Below, piece by piece: positions 54,472 through 64,000 of a stretch of DNA of 64,000 nt; positions within the stretch are counted from its first letter, which is position 1, and every line of letters begins with the position of its first letter. The notes beneath the pieces are model-generated. The model saw only the letters and a program-made list of their open reading frames with translations, was not told the origin of the DNA and did not search any database. Source of the stretch: Sphingobacteriaceae bacterium (GTDB lineage Bacteria; Bacteroidota; Bacteroidia; B-17B0; Aurantibacillaceae); NCBI GenBank assembly GCA_947453445.1, contig CANGGP010000002.1, forward strand, positions 1-64,000. The letters run 5' to 3'. The translations under genes and the position numbers were made by a program.

Positions 54472-57400
54472 TACTTCTCAATACTATTAAAATAGTTGTT
54501 CACCTTTTCCTTGTAGTATGGCGTTAAGCTAGGAGGAACAGTATTTAATAACTCCATTTCTTTTTCTTTTAGTCTTTTATACTCTAAAAATTGCGGAGGG
54601 TTGCTATTTTCTTGATTTTTTGCCTCATTACTCTTCCTTTTTTCATCCTGTTCGCGTTCTTTTTCTGCTTTTTCGCTCTCTAAAAGCCTTGTGAGGATTT
54701 CTTGTTGCCTGCGCATGGTTTCTGAGTTCAATCGTTTGTTAACTAGTTCCTTTTCAGTTTGTTCCATCAATTGTGCCATGTCGCCACCCGGGTTTTTGCC
54801 TTTGTTTTTAAGTTTGCCCATTAAGGATTCAATTTGTCTTCTGATGGCCTCTTGCTGGGCCGCCATTTTAGCGAATTGCTCGCTGCTGCCGGGCATTCCC
54901 AAGCCCGATTTGCCGTTTTGACCCTTCCCGTTTTCACCCTCTTTGCCTGGTTTATCGCCCGGTTTTTTGCCTTTTTCTAAACTTTCCTTCAATTCCTGCA
55001 ATTGTTTATTTAACTGCTCTTGCATTTTTCGCAAATTGCCCGAACTGGGCTGACCACTGCCACTTGGATTTTTTCCTGAACCCTTACCCGGTTTTTTACA
55101 TTTTCCGCCTTTTTGAGATTTGTTCTCATTTTGCTTTTTCATTTGCTGCTGCATGGCCTCTAACGATTCATTAAGCAATAAAGCCAAATTATTCACCGAC
55201 TTCATGCTTTCTTGCATGTTCATCGCACTCAAGCCAACATTTCTTTCTGCTAAATTTTTCACAGTTCTGTCCATGTTCGCATGAATGGCATTGATTTCGC
55301 GGTTCACAATGGCACTAATGCTCGGTGCCCGCTTGCTAAGGGCCAATAAACTGTCTTCAATTAACTTACTGTCGTCTTTTAATTTGTTTTGTTTTTTAGG
55401 AATATCTGTATACAAAGGATTGTCGATGCGTGTGGTGTTTAAATCATTGATCAAGGCTTCTTGCGAAAAAGATAATTTTAAAAGATTCTCTAAAATTTGT
55501 CGTAACGACTCTGCGTTCTCCTCTGCTTGTTGATCGGCTTCATCCGACATGGCTTTCTCCATCTCCTCTTGCATTTCTTCCATTTTTTCAGCCGCCTTTT
55601 TTTGCGATTGAGAAGCTGCTTTTTTATTGCTCTTGCTTAAGTTGTCGGAACTTTTTTGCAATTCGTTGCTAATTTCATTTTGCTTTTGCTCAGTGTTTGG
55701 AAGCTTCATCGGCTCTTCAAGCTGTTTGTTCTTTTCTTCCAATGCCTTTAAATCTTTTTTTAATTCCTCAAATTGCTTTTGAATATCTTCCTGTTTTTTT
55801 TCGAGTGATTCTTGATTCTTTCCATCCTGCATTTTGCCGTCCTGCAACTTATCATCCTGCTTCTTGCCATCCTGCATCTTATCCTCCGGCTTCTTGCCGT
55901 CTTGCATCTTATCATCTTGCTTCTTACCATCTTGCTTCTTACCATCTTGCATCTTGTCCTCTAGCTTCTTGCCGTCCTGCGTCTTATCATCCTGCTTCTT
56001 ACCATCTAGCGTCTTATCCTCTTGCTTCTTGCCATCCTGCATCTTATCCTTCGGCTTCTTGCCTTCTGTTTCCTTATTCAATGCGTTTTCTTTTTCTTTT
56101 AATTCATTTAATTTATCAATTGCATTTTGCATTTTTTCTTGCATTTCCAATTGTTTGAAGGCTTCTAAATTTCGATCTAATTCTTTTTCAATGTCTTTGT
56201 TGCTTAATTTTAGTTCTTCAAGCTTTTCTTGTACTTGATTTTTATCGAGTTTTTCTAATAATTTATTGAGTTCATCAAACAACTTTTTCATTTCAGGTGT
56301 CATCACATTTTCAAAAAGTTTTTCAAGTTCTTGTTGTTTTTCTAAAATTGTTTCGTCGGTTTGACTAAACTCACTTTGTTGTTTGTTATTGAGCTCGTTT
56401 TCTTGTTTTATTTCTTCAATTTTGTTTTGAAGTTCATTTTGTTTTTTAATCAAATCTTCAAGCTTCTTTTTTTCTTCATAGCCCAATTGTTTTTTCTCAT
56501 TTATCTTCTTAGAAATTTCATTGATGTCTTTTTGTAATTGTTTTGTTTTCTTAATACTTTCTTCAAGGTCTTTTTTAATTTCGCTGTTGTTTTTTTCAGT
56601 GTTTTGATTGATTTCATCGCGACTAGGCGCTTTAAAGGCCATGGTTTTTGTTTTTGAAGATTTTGGACCATGCACGCCGTCGTTGTCGAACACCTCGAAA
56701 TAATATTCTATTTTATCGTTCGATGATAATTTGAATTGATCTAAATCCAAGAAATAATAATAGCTCTGATTGACATTGGTTTTGGAAATATGAATGGGAT
56801 AAGCGCCCGATGTTTCCATGCTTTTGCCATTAGAATCAATGTATGTTTTGTGAAAATGAAACAACAAATCGGTGAAGCCGTAATCATCTTTTATTTCACC
56901 ATTAAAATAAATGTTTTTGGGATTAAGCGAATCGGCTTTTTCACTCACATCAATTTGAGGCAGTTGATCGGCAATCACATTAATGTTATAACTGACCGAG
57001 TCGCCACTGCTTGACACCAATGCATTGGAGGCCTTTACCGTGTATTGATTGCTTTGAATAAATAAACGACTAAAGGTAAACTGATTATCATTACTTTCTT
57101 TGAGGGTGCATGCGGTATCAATAAAATGTAATTTTAATTCCTCCGTGTTTTTGGTATTAAACAACCATTTTATTTTTGTGCCTTGCGGAATTTCAATGTC
57201 GCCGGTATTACTCACTGTTTGATTTTGCATTTTAAGATATGCCGGATAAGTTAACTGCAGATTAAATTGTAACAAACTGGGTTTAGGCAATACTTTTAAA
57301 TGATAGTCTTCAGAGGTATAGCCGGCTGCCATTAAATTGAATTCTAGGTCTTGCTGCGGATTGGTGATTGTGAAATGAAAATGACTGTTGTTTTCTTTTT

Positions 57401-58124
57401 CAAGTTTATATTCTACTTTATTGAGCTCAATATACACTTCATTTGGCAGCTCAGCGCCTTTTATTTCAAGATCAAGCACAAAGTCCTGCGATTGCAAGGT
57501 GCTCAGTTCTTTGTTTAATAAATGAAAGGCGAAAGGCATTTCCTTGGCGTAATAACGGTTGTAATGCACCAAGCGGGTGGTGCTTTTGGAAAGAATTTGC
57601 GGCCAAACAATGGCAATGAGGATAAAAAAAATAAAAACAGGACCAACATATTTTAAATATTTTACATTGTCTTTTAAATTGATGGCACTCACAAAAGGAA
57701 TGGGTTTTAATTCGTTTATTTTTTGATTGATGCCGGCCAATAAAAATTCTTCGGAAGCAATGGTATTTTGATGATTTTGTAATTGCAACACATTAATGAG
57801 TTTATCTTGCACCGATGAAAAATGACTGCCAATAATGCTTGCCGCTTCCTGATACGAAATAATGGCGCCAATGCGGTATAATTTTAAGGCAGGTAACACA
57901 ATGTATTTGATAATCACAAAAAGGCTAACTGTTAGGAAGCCAAAAAATAATATTGCTCTAAGGATGCTGCCGAATTCAGCAAAATATTCAAGCAGAGCAA
58001 AACTCAAAAAAATGGTCAATACAATACCCGCCACATACAAAGCCCCTTTGATTAATTGGTTTTTGTAATAACGACGAATAAACTCATCGAGCTTTTGAAT
58101 AAGTATGTGCTGTTCAGATTGCAA
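54471..58124 (-). CDS. DUF4175-type membrane protein with long coiled coil and tandem-repeat linker
   Basis: N-terminal TMs, beta-rich segment, then E/K/Q-rich coiled coils; 1217 aa. Confidence 0.8.
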   Translation of the reverse strand: MQSEQHILIQKLDEFIRRYYKNQLIKGALYVAGIVLTIFLSFALLEYFAEFGSILRAILFFGFLTVSLFVIIKYIVLPALKLYRIGAIISYQEAASIIGSHFSSVQDKLINVLQLQNHQNTIASEEFLLAGINQKINELKPIPFVSAINLKDNVKYLKYVGPVFIFFILIAIVWPQILSKSTTRLVHYNRYYAKEMPFAFHLLNKELSTLQSQDFVLDLEIKGAELPNEVYIELNKVEYKLEKENNSHFHFTITNPQQDLEFNLMAAGYTSEDYHLKVLPKPSLLQFNLQLTYPAYLKMQNQTVSNTGDIEIPQGTKIKWLFNTKNTEELKLHFIDTACTLKESNDNQFTFSRLFIQSNQYTVKASNALVSSSGDSVSYNINVIADQLPQIDVSEKADSLNPKNIYFNGEIKDDYGFTDLLFHFHKTYIDSNGKSMETSGAYPIHISKTNVNQSYYYFLDLDQFKLSSNDKIEYYFEVFDNDGVHGPKSSKTKTMAFKAPSRDEINQNTEKNNSEIKKDLEESIKKTKQLQKDINEISKKINEKKQLGYEEKKKLEDLIKKQNELQNKIEEIKQENELNNKQQSEFSQTDETILEKQQELEKLFENVMTPEMKKLFDELNKLLEKLDKNQVQEKLEELKLSNKDIEKELDRNLEAFKQLEMQEKMQNAIDKLNELKEKENALNKETEGKKPKDKMQDGKKQEDKTLDGKKQDDKTQDGKKLEDKMQDGKKQDGKKQDDKMQDGKKPEDKMQDGKKQDDKLQDGKMQDGKNQESLEKKQEDIQKQFEELKKDLKALEEKNKQLEEPMKLPNTEQKQNEISNELQKSSDNLSKSNKKAASQSQKKAAEKMEEMQEEMEKAMSDEADQQAEENAESLRQILENLLKLSFSQEALINDLNTTRIDNPLYTDIPKKQNKLKDDSKLIEDSLLALSKRAPSISAIVNREINAIHANMDRTVKNLAERNVGLSAMNMQESMKSVNNLALLLNESLEAMQQQMKKQNENKSQKGGKCKKPGKGSGKNPSGSGQPSSGNLRKMQEQLNKQLQELKESLEKGKKPGDKPGKEGENGKGQNGKSGLGMPGSSEQFAKMAAQQEAIRRQIESLMGKLKNKGKNPGGDMAQLMEQTEKELVNKRLNSETMRRQQEILTRLLESEKAEKEREQDEKRKSNEAKNQENSNPPQFLEYKRLKEKEMELLNTVPPSLTPYYKEKVNNYFNSIEK
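55815..56068. repeat. In-frame minisatellite encoding DGKKQ(D/E)DKMQ repeats
   Basis: Protein segment DGKKQEDKTLDGKKQDDKTQDGKKLEDKMQDGKKQDGKKQDDKMQDGKKPEDKMQ... Confidence 0.9.
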
Positions 58125-58221
58125 ATTGAAGTTTCAGCACAAATGATGTGCTCTTACAAATATAACATTGACGCAGGTTTAACAAGGAAAAATTTTGTTA
58201 AACTTTGGTGTGAAAAAGGCC

Positions 58222-59337
58222 TTAATTCGACTTTAATATTTTTCGATATGCCACTGCATCACCACTTGTAATTTTAAGCAAATACAAGCCATTGTTGAGT
58301 TGTTTGGTAGAGAATTCAATTTTATCTTCATGTATTGTGCCGATCATCAAAAGTTTACCATCTAAGGATAATAATTCGGCCTTGCTTGTTTCAGCTTTTA
58401 AACCTTCGGTGCTGATGCTAAGTTGTGATGAAAAAGGAATGGGATAAATATTTAAGGCCTCACCCATGGGGCTTGTATTCGATAAACCCAACACACCAGA
58501 TCTTACCAAAATTTGTAAATCACGTTCAATAAGTCCGATGATTTGGTAAACACCGTTAATTTTTCTCCACTCACGTACATAAAAAGCAATGCTGTATTCG
58601 CCAATGTTCGGCGGCGTACACCAACTGATTAATCCTGAAGTGTTCATGTAGTAATAGCCGTTATTACTAATGGGTGGTTGGGTATAGCCGATAATTGCCG
58701 CTCCGTTTTGGCCTTTGCAACTTATTAGTTCATACGACAAACTATCACCATCGGCATCAAACGCGCCGGGTTGGTGATAAAAGCAAGTAACGTTATAAGC
58801 CATATCGATTGGCGGATTGTTTAACACCGGCGATGAATTGGTTCCAATGCTTGCATTCGCAATAATTAATGCCTCAATATAAAATGGTGTGTTCACCGAA
58901 TTGGGTATGTTATAAATGCCCGAGTTTCTGTTTCTGTCTGCTGTAAATGCCACGTATTGTCCGGGGCCGGGGTATGTGTGTACGGCAGAGTAAATGTTTT
59001 TCTTTACGTTGTAACCGGGTTGGTTCACAATTATTTCGCCACACTTGGGCGCACATTGACAGCCCGCAATTGAAGCGTTTCCATTTTCACGGTTAAGCAC
59101 GGTTTTACTGCCATCGCCAAAATACAAGGTGTCCTGACAACGGTCTGCTGTTTGATCACCAAAATCAGTGTAAATGGTTACAGTGATGGAGTATGTATAA
59201 ACTTGCACTTGTACACCGCCAACGTTAGCGGTGAATGGTTGAATGCGTTTATAAGTTATTTCACCTGCCCTGTTGTGGGTGGCATTGATTTCACCTGCAA
59301 AATAAAAGCAAGTCAATAAGAAAATGAGTTTTTTCAT
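58222..59337 (-). CDS. Secreted PKD/Ig-like protein with T9SS sorting domain
   Basis: Signal peptide; C-term IYPIPFSSQLSIS...LNNGLYLLKI..KILKSN. Confidence 0.75.
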   Translation of the reverse strand: MKKLIFLLTCFYFAGEINATHNRAGEITYKRIQPFTANVGGVQVQVYTYSITVTIYTDFGDQTADRCQDTLYFGDGSKTVLNRENGNASIAGCQCAPKCGEIIVNQPGYNVKKNIYSAVHTYPGPGQYVAFTADRNRNSGIYNIPNSVNTPFYIEALIIANASIGTNSSPVLNNPPIDMAYNVTCFYHQPGAFDADGDSLSYELISCKGQNGAAIIGYTQPPISNNGYYYMNTSGLISWCTPPNIGEYSIAFYVREWRKINGVYQIIGLIERDLQILVRSGVLGLSNTSPMGEALNIYPIPFSSQLSISTEGLKAETSKAELLSLDGKLLMIGTIHEDKIEFSTKQLNNGLYLLKITSGDAVAYRKILKSN

Positions 59338-59394
59338 AATGAATGGATTATAACCAAATGTAATAAAAAAAAGCTGTGTTTTTTGCGATGAATG

Positions 59395-60162
59395 TTAATT
59401 CAAAGAAAATACAAGGAGAGAGTCTTTAAAGGCTTGGTAAATCTTTCCGTTTCCATATTTGGCTTTATTGTTTTGTTTAAAGTATGGAATGCTTTTACAT
59501 GATTCTTCGAACAACTTTAAATTGTAGCTGCACATGCTGCTGTCTTTTTGATAATACAAAATATTATCGTTTACCTTAAAATGCCGAATAAAGCGAATAC
59601 CAATAAGCTTCACATATCCGCCAAACATATCGAATACATAAATGCCGTTATCAGGACAGTTGAGGTACAAATATCCATTGTGTTCGGTCATGAAGTTTGG
59701 ATTTAAATCGTTTTGCAAAACTTGTTTTAAATTGCCGGTATTGGCAATTTTTTGAGAGTTTTCGTTAAAACGCAAAAGCTCGTTGTTTTGTTTATTGTAA
59801 ATCCAAAAACTATTATTGGTGCTGCTGCAAACCAAATCACTTTGCTCGTAGCCTAAATTTACCAGTGAAACATTTTCGCTGTTGCCCGATAATTGGTTGT
59901 CGAGAAAAACAATTTGTTGCAAATCGCGGTAATACAACAAAATTTTTAGTGGATTGGTGGCATCCACCGAACTGATTTCACCCAATTGTAAATTGCTGTA
60001 CCTGGCAAATAATTTTCCGTTGGCATTGTATTTTTGTAATTCAGATTCATTGATCAAATACATGTTCCCTAAATTATCGACGTTAAAATCAGTAAATGCA
60101 GATTTTATTACAAGCGGTTTTTCATCCTTTTGCAAGGCAGGTGTATATGCACACAAGAGCAT
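59395..60162 (-). CDS. Hypothetical beta-propeller-like protein
   Basis: 255 aa; repeated short beta motifs (NLGNMYLINESELQKYNANGKLF); start uncertain. Confidence 0.5.
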   Translation of the reverse strand: MLLCAYTPALQKDEKPLVIKSAFTDFNVDNLGNMYLINESELQKYNANGKLFARYSNLQLGEISSVDATNPLKILLYYRDLQQIVFLDNQLSGNSENVSLVNLGYEQSDLVCSSTNNSFWIYNKQNNELLRFNENSQKIANTGNLKQVLQNDLNPNFMTEHNGYLYLNCPDNGIYVFDMFGGYVKLIGIRFIRHFKVNDNILYYQKDSSMCSYNLKLFEESCKSIPYFKQNNKAKYGNGKIYQAFKDSLLVFSLN

Positions 60163-60190
60163 TACAGCGATTAAATATTTTAAATTCTTT

Positions 60191-61705
60191 TTAATGGTTT
60201 TGTAAATTTAAAATTTCTTCAACCAAGTGCCTGTTATTGCTTAAACGCGGAATTTTAAATTGTCCGCCCATTTTGTTGTGTTTTTTTAGCCAAGTTAAAA
60301 AGCTGCCCGATTTCATTTTATTGATTTTAGGGGCATGTAACACATAATTATTGTAACGTTTGGCTTCATAATCGCTGTTTTGTTCTTTTAAGTATTTGTC
60401 TAAAACATCAACAAAAAAATCAAAATTATTGGGTTCTCTTTCAAACTCAATCAACCATTCGTGTGCGCCTGAATTTTCTTTCATAAAAATTGGGGCTACA
60501 GTATATTCTCGCACCAAGGCATGTGTTTTGTCGCAGGCCAAAGCCAAGGCTTCATCGGTGTTGTGTACCATTAGTTCCTCTCCAAAAACATTGATGTGTT
60601 GTTTGGTTCTGCCCGATATTTTAAAGCGATAAGGATTGGTACCTGTAAATTGAATCACATCGCCAATTTGATAACGCCATAAACCTGCATTTGTTGTGAT
60701 AATCAACGCATAATCAATGTTTGTTTTCACATCTTCTAAGCCGATTATCTTGTCGTAATTTTTTAGGTGCAAGTCTTTCAAGGCAATAAATTCATAAAAG
60801 ATGCCATAGTCTAACATCAACAACATTTCATCACTCTCCAATTGGTCTTGTATGCCAAAAAACCCTTCTGAAGCGCTGTACATTTGCATGAATTTTGTTT
60901 TTCGGTTGTCGAATAATTCTACAAATTGTTCTTTGTAAGGCGAAAAACTTACACCACCGTGAAAATATACTTCCAAGTTGGGCCAAATGTTTCGCAAGGT
61001 ATCAGCGCCTTTTTTTTCTAAAATGCGCTTGATTAAAACCAACATCCAACTGGGCACGCCTGCTAAGCTGGTTACATTTTCATTCATCATCAACAAGGCC
61101 ATTTTTTCAAGCTTGTTTTCCCATTCATCCATTAAGGCAATGTTCACATCGGGTGCCCTGAAAAATTCAGCCCACATCGGTAAATTTTGTATAATGATGG
61201 CACTTACATCACCATGAAATGATCGGTGATCTTCAAAAATATCTTCTTTGAAACTTCCACCCAAGGCTAAATTTTTTCCGGTGAACAATTGTGTTTCGCT
61301 GTTATTGTAACAGTGCAAAGTCACCATGTCGCGGCCTGCGTTATAATGGCAGCCATCAAGGCTTTCAACGCTTACGGGAATAAACTTACTTTTATCGGTG
61401 GTGCCGCTACTTTTGGCAAACCATTTAATATCGGTGTGCCACAATAAATTTTGTTCTCCTCGACGTGTTCTATCGATGTAAGGTTTTAAACTTTCATAAT
61501 CGTTTAAAGGCGTTTGATTTTTAAAGTGCTGGTAAGTTTCAATGTCTTTAAAGTGATGTTTGATGCCGTATTCCGTAGATTGCGCATCTTTCACCAAACT
61601 CAACAACCACTCATTCTGTACATCGTGCGGGTATTTGATAAAAAGCTCAATTTGATGCATGCGCTTTTTCATCAACCAACTCGCTATTGAATTAATGATG
61701 GCCAT
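60191..61705 (-). CDS. GH3 auxin-responsive-promoter-family protein
   Basis: WFAKSSGTTDKSKFIPVS, YSASEGFFGIQD, GLWRYQIGDVIQFTGTNPYRFKISGRTKQHINVFGEELM. Confidence 0.92.
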   Translation of the reverse strand: MAIINSIASWLMKKRMHQIELFIKYPHDVQNEWLLSLVKDAQSTEYGIKHHFKDIETYQHFKNQTPLNDYESLKPYIDRTRRGEQNLLWHTDIKWFAKSSGTTDKSKFIPVSVESLDGCHYNAGRDMVTLHCYNNSETQLFTGKNLALGGSFKEDIFEDHRSFHGDVSAIIIQNLPMWAEFFRAPDVNIALMDEWENKLEKMALLMMNENVTSLAGVPSWMLVLIKRILEKKGADTLRNIWPNLEVYFHGGVSFSPYKEQFVELFDNRKTKFMQMYSASEGFFGIQDQLESDEMLLMLDYGIFYEFIALKDLHLKNYDKIIGLEDVKTNIDYALIITTNAGLWRYQIGDVIQFTGTNPYRFKISGRTKQHINVFGEELMVHNTDEALALACDKTHALVREYTVAPIFMKENSGAHEWLIEFEREPNNFDFFVDVLDKYLKEQNSDYEAKRYNNYVLHAPKINKMKSGSFLTWLKKHNKMGGQFKIPRLSNNRHLVEEILNLQNH

Positions 61706-63309
61706 TATTTTTTAAATGCTGTATAAAGTTCATTCAGTGAAAGTGCATTTAAACAATGTTCCTTCGATAACATGCCTTTTCTGGCCACACAAACACCATA
61801 ATACATGTCGTGAAAGCCTTCCATTTGGTGTGCATCAGGATTGATGGATATTTTAACACCCTTTTCAAGGCAATACGGAATCCAACGCCAATCAATATCT
61901 AAGCGATAAGGATGCGCGTTTAATTCAATGCTTACATTGTTTGCGGCACAGGCATCAATAATTAATTGATGATTGATGGGATAACCCGGGCGGGCCAATA
62001 ATAATCGCCCTGTTGGATGGCCTAATATACTGGTATAAGGATTTTCGATGGCTTTGATTAAACGTTGATTGGCTTTTTCTTCGCTCATTTTTAAGTTCGA
62101 ATGCACCGAGGCAACTACAAAATCAAATGTTTTTAAAATATCGTCAGAATAATCCAATGAACCGTCGTTTAAAATATCACTTTCAATGCCTTTTAATATT
62201 TTAAAATTTTGGTATTGCGCATTGAGCTGATCTATTTCTGCCTGCTGGGCCAAAACCCGCTCAACACTTAAGCCATTGGCATAAAAGGCCGATTTTGAAT
62301 GGTCGCAAATACCGAAATATTCATAACCCAAGGATTGGCAATAATCGGCCATTTCTTTCAAGGTATTCACACCATCGCTATAGGTTGAGTGGTTGTGTAA
62401 AATGCCTTTTAGATCTTTTAATTCAATTAAATTTGGAATTTTATTTTGTTTGGCAGCATCAACCTCCGTTAGTCCCTCGCGTAATTCGCTTTGAATGAAT
62501 GGCAAGCCAAGTTTGGCGTATACCGCCGACTCGTCGCTGTAATAGGCTGGCGCCAAACTGCCAAAATTTATTTTTTCGAGGTGTTCATTTGTTGAACTGC
62601 CTTCGATGCACTTGTAATAAAATTGATTGGCTTCACAAAAGTGATAGTTTATTTTTAAAGGAATCAACTGCTCCAAAGCCGAATAATCTTTTTGCAGTGT
62701 TTGATCAATTAAAATATCGATGCTGTCAATTACTTCCAGTTTGCGAGCCATGGCACCAATTAATGCTATTTGAACATTTTTTTCATTTGCTCTTATGGCA
62801 TCAATGAGTTGATAAACCGGCTTTTCCAATGCCGCATAATGAAATTTATTGTTGTTCGAAATTTTAAATTCTATGCTTTGTTTTACGGCCTTTTGCGTTT
62901 TATCACCAAATCCTTTCAATGTCACCAATCGGTTTTCGTTGCAAGCATATAATAATTCACCAACACTTTCAATGTTTAATTCCTGCCACAGGGCCCGAAC
63001 TTTTTTCGGACCAAGGCCTTTAATGCCCATCATGTCGATAACGCCTGCGGGTGTTTTGTCAACCAATTCTCTAAGCTCTTTTAATTCGCCTTGTTCAAGC
63101 AACTCCATGATTTTGGCTGCCATGCTCTTGCCGATGCCTTCAATGCTTTCAATGTCACTTTTCGTTTTTCCTTCAAAATGATACCGCAGTTTATTGAGCT
63201 TAAATGCCGCATTGGCATAAGCTTTCGACTTAAAAGGATTGTCTTCGTGCAAATCAATTAATTTGCCGGTTAATTCGAGGCTTTCAATTATTTCGTCATC
63301 GCCCATCAT
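61705..63309 (-). CDS. polX: PolX-like protein (HhH + degenerate polymerase palm + PHP exonuclease)
   Basis: IEGIGKSMAAKI HhH; PHP motifs LHNHSTYSDG, ICDHSKSA, ILGHPTGRLL, ELNAHPYRLD, INPDAH. Confidence 0.88.
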   Translation of the reverse strand: MMGDDEIIESLELTGKLIDLHEDNPFKSKAYANAAFKLNKLRYHFEGKTKSDIESIEGIGKSMAAKIMELLEQGELKELRELVDKTPAGVIDMMGIKGLGPKKVRALWQELNIESVGELLYACNENRLVTLKGFGDKTQKAVKQSIEFKISNNNKFHYAALEKPVYQLIDAIRANEKNVQIALIGAMARKLEVIDSIDILIDQTLQKDYSALEQLIPLKINYHFCEANQFYYKCIEGSSTNEHLEKINFGSLAPAYYSDESAVYAKLGLPFIQSELREGLTEVDAAKQNKIPNLIELKDLKGILHNHSTYSDGVNTLKEMADYCQSLGYEYFGICDHSKSAFYANGLSVERVLAQQAEIDQLNAQYQNFKILKGIESDILNDGSLDYSDDILKTFDFVVASVHSNLKMSEEKANQRLIKAIENPYTSILGHPTGRLLLARPGYPINHQLIIDACAANNVSIELNAHPYRLDIDWRWIPYCLEKGVKISINPDAHQMEGFHDMYYGVCVARKGMLSKEHCLNALSLNELYTAFKK

Positions 63310-63991
63310 CACAAAACGCTTTAGCAATAATTAAATCAGAAGGTGTAGTAATCTTAATATTCTCAACATTGCCTTCTACCAAGTTGATTTTTTCTCCGGC
63401 AGTTTCAAGTACCGAAGCGTCGTCGGTAAAGGCCAATCGATATGTTTGATCAAATGCTTTACGGATAACACTCAATTCAAAGCATTGGGGTGTTTGAATA
63501 ATTTTAAATGCATCGCGGTTTACAATATGACTGCCTGAGGTGTTCATCTCCCGCAAACTTTCATGTATTGATAAACATGGTGTGGCATTGCCCAGTTTTG
63601 CGGCAGTTTGATAACAGTTAGTAATGGTGGCAATCGAAACAAAAGGACGTGCGGCATCATGAATGCCAACAATGCCTGTTTCATTTTCCAAACAATTCAA
63701 TCCGTTTTTTACGGAATCAAATCTGGTGGCGCCACCCAAGCATATTTTAATTTTACCAACATCAATAGTCGATTCTTTCAGTGTTTCGATGAGCAATGCT
63801 TGGTAATCGGCATGCACCACAATTACCATGTTGATTTCAGGATTGTATGTGAAAAATTTTTCGATGGTTCTTGTGATAATTGGCTTCCCCAATATTCGCA
63901 TGAACTGTTTAGGCACATCGCTTTTCATGCGTGTTCCGCTTCCTCCGGCAACTATAATCACATGTTGTTTCAAAATCTTTACATTATTCAA
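63296..63991 (-). CDS. ispD: 2-C-methyl-D-erythritol 4-phosphate cytidylyltransferase
   Basis: VIIVAGGSGTRMKSDVPKQFM, GGATRFDSVKNGL, GIHDAARPFV, IIQTPQCF, FTDDASVLE. Confidence 0.95.
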   Translation of the reverse strand: MNNVKILKQHVIIVAGGSGTRMKSDVPKQFMRILGKPIITRTIEKFFTYNPEINMVIVVHADYQALLIETLKESTIDVGKIKICLGGATRFDSVKNGLNCLENETGIVGIHDAARPFVSIATITNCYQTAAKLGNATPCLSIHESLREMNTSGSHIVNRDAFKIIQTPQCFELSVIRKAFDQTYRLAFTDDASVLETAGEKINLVEGNVENIKITTPSDLIIAKAFCDDGR

Positions 63992-64000
63992 TTTCTAATA

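Noticed and set aside
55697-56238. Long antisense ORFs rich in SCFLPSC / ASYHLAS repeats
   Set aside because: Frame shadows of the in-frame DNA minisatellite in the DUF4175 gene; no start context or independent coding signal.

Overview
This 64 kb window is a Bacteroidota chromosome segment: AT-rich, with four T9SS C-terminal sorting domains, gldH, SusC/TonB-type beta-barrel genes, no Shine-Dalgarno use visible, and TAnnTTTG promoter boxes. Most of it is chromosomal housekeeping: rsmA, prfB (with a programmed +1 frameshift the ORF track misses), comF-like, ribH, recF, asnS, mutS2-like, gmk, folB, thiL, gldH, a RicT/PSP1 protein, a GH3-family protein, a PolX-like protein and ispD. There are also envelope, secreted and signalling proteins. 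The accessory signal is concentrated in four places. (1) A 31.5-36.3 kb amplification hotspot holds two independent tandem-duplication systems: an 831-bp unit carrying asnS 3' tails plus diverging lipoproteins, and a 268-bp unit carrying a small gene's 3' end plus a hairpin element. (2) A caspase-fold TPR protein lies directly upstream of a propeller-SpoIIE phosphatase (14.0-19.6 kb). (3) A 161-bp MITE with a TCA target duplication lies at 25.45 kb. (4) A 1.26-kb non-coding convergent region (39.15-40.41 kb) contains a predicted three-way-junction element and several perfect hairpins. No CRISPR array, rRNA, tRNA or intact transposase was recognised. All family calls come from reading motifs and from memory; no database search was run.
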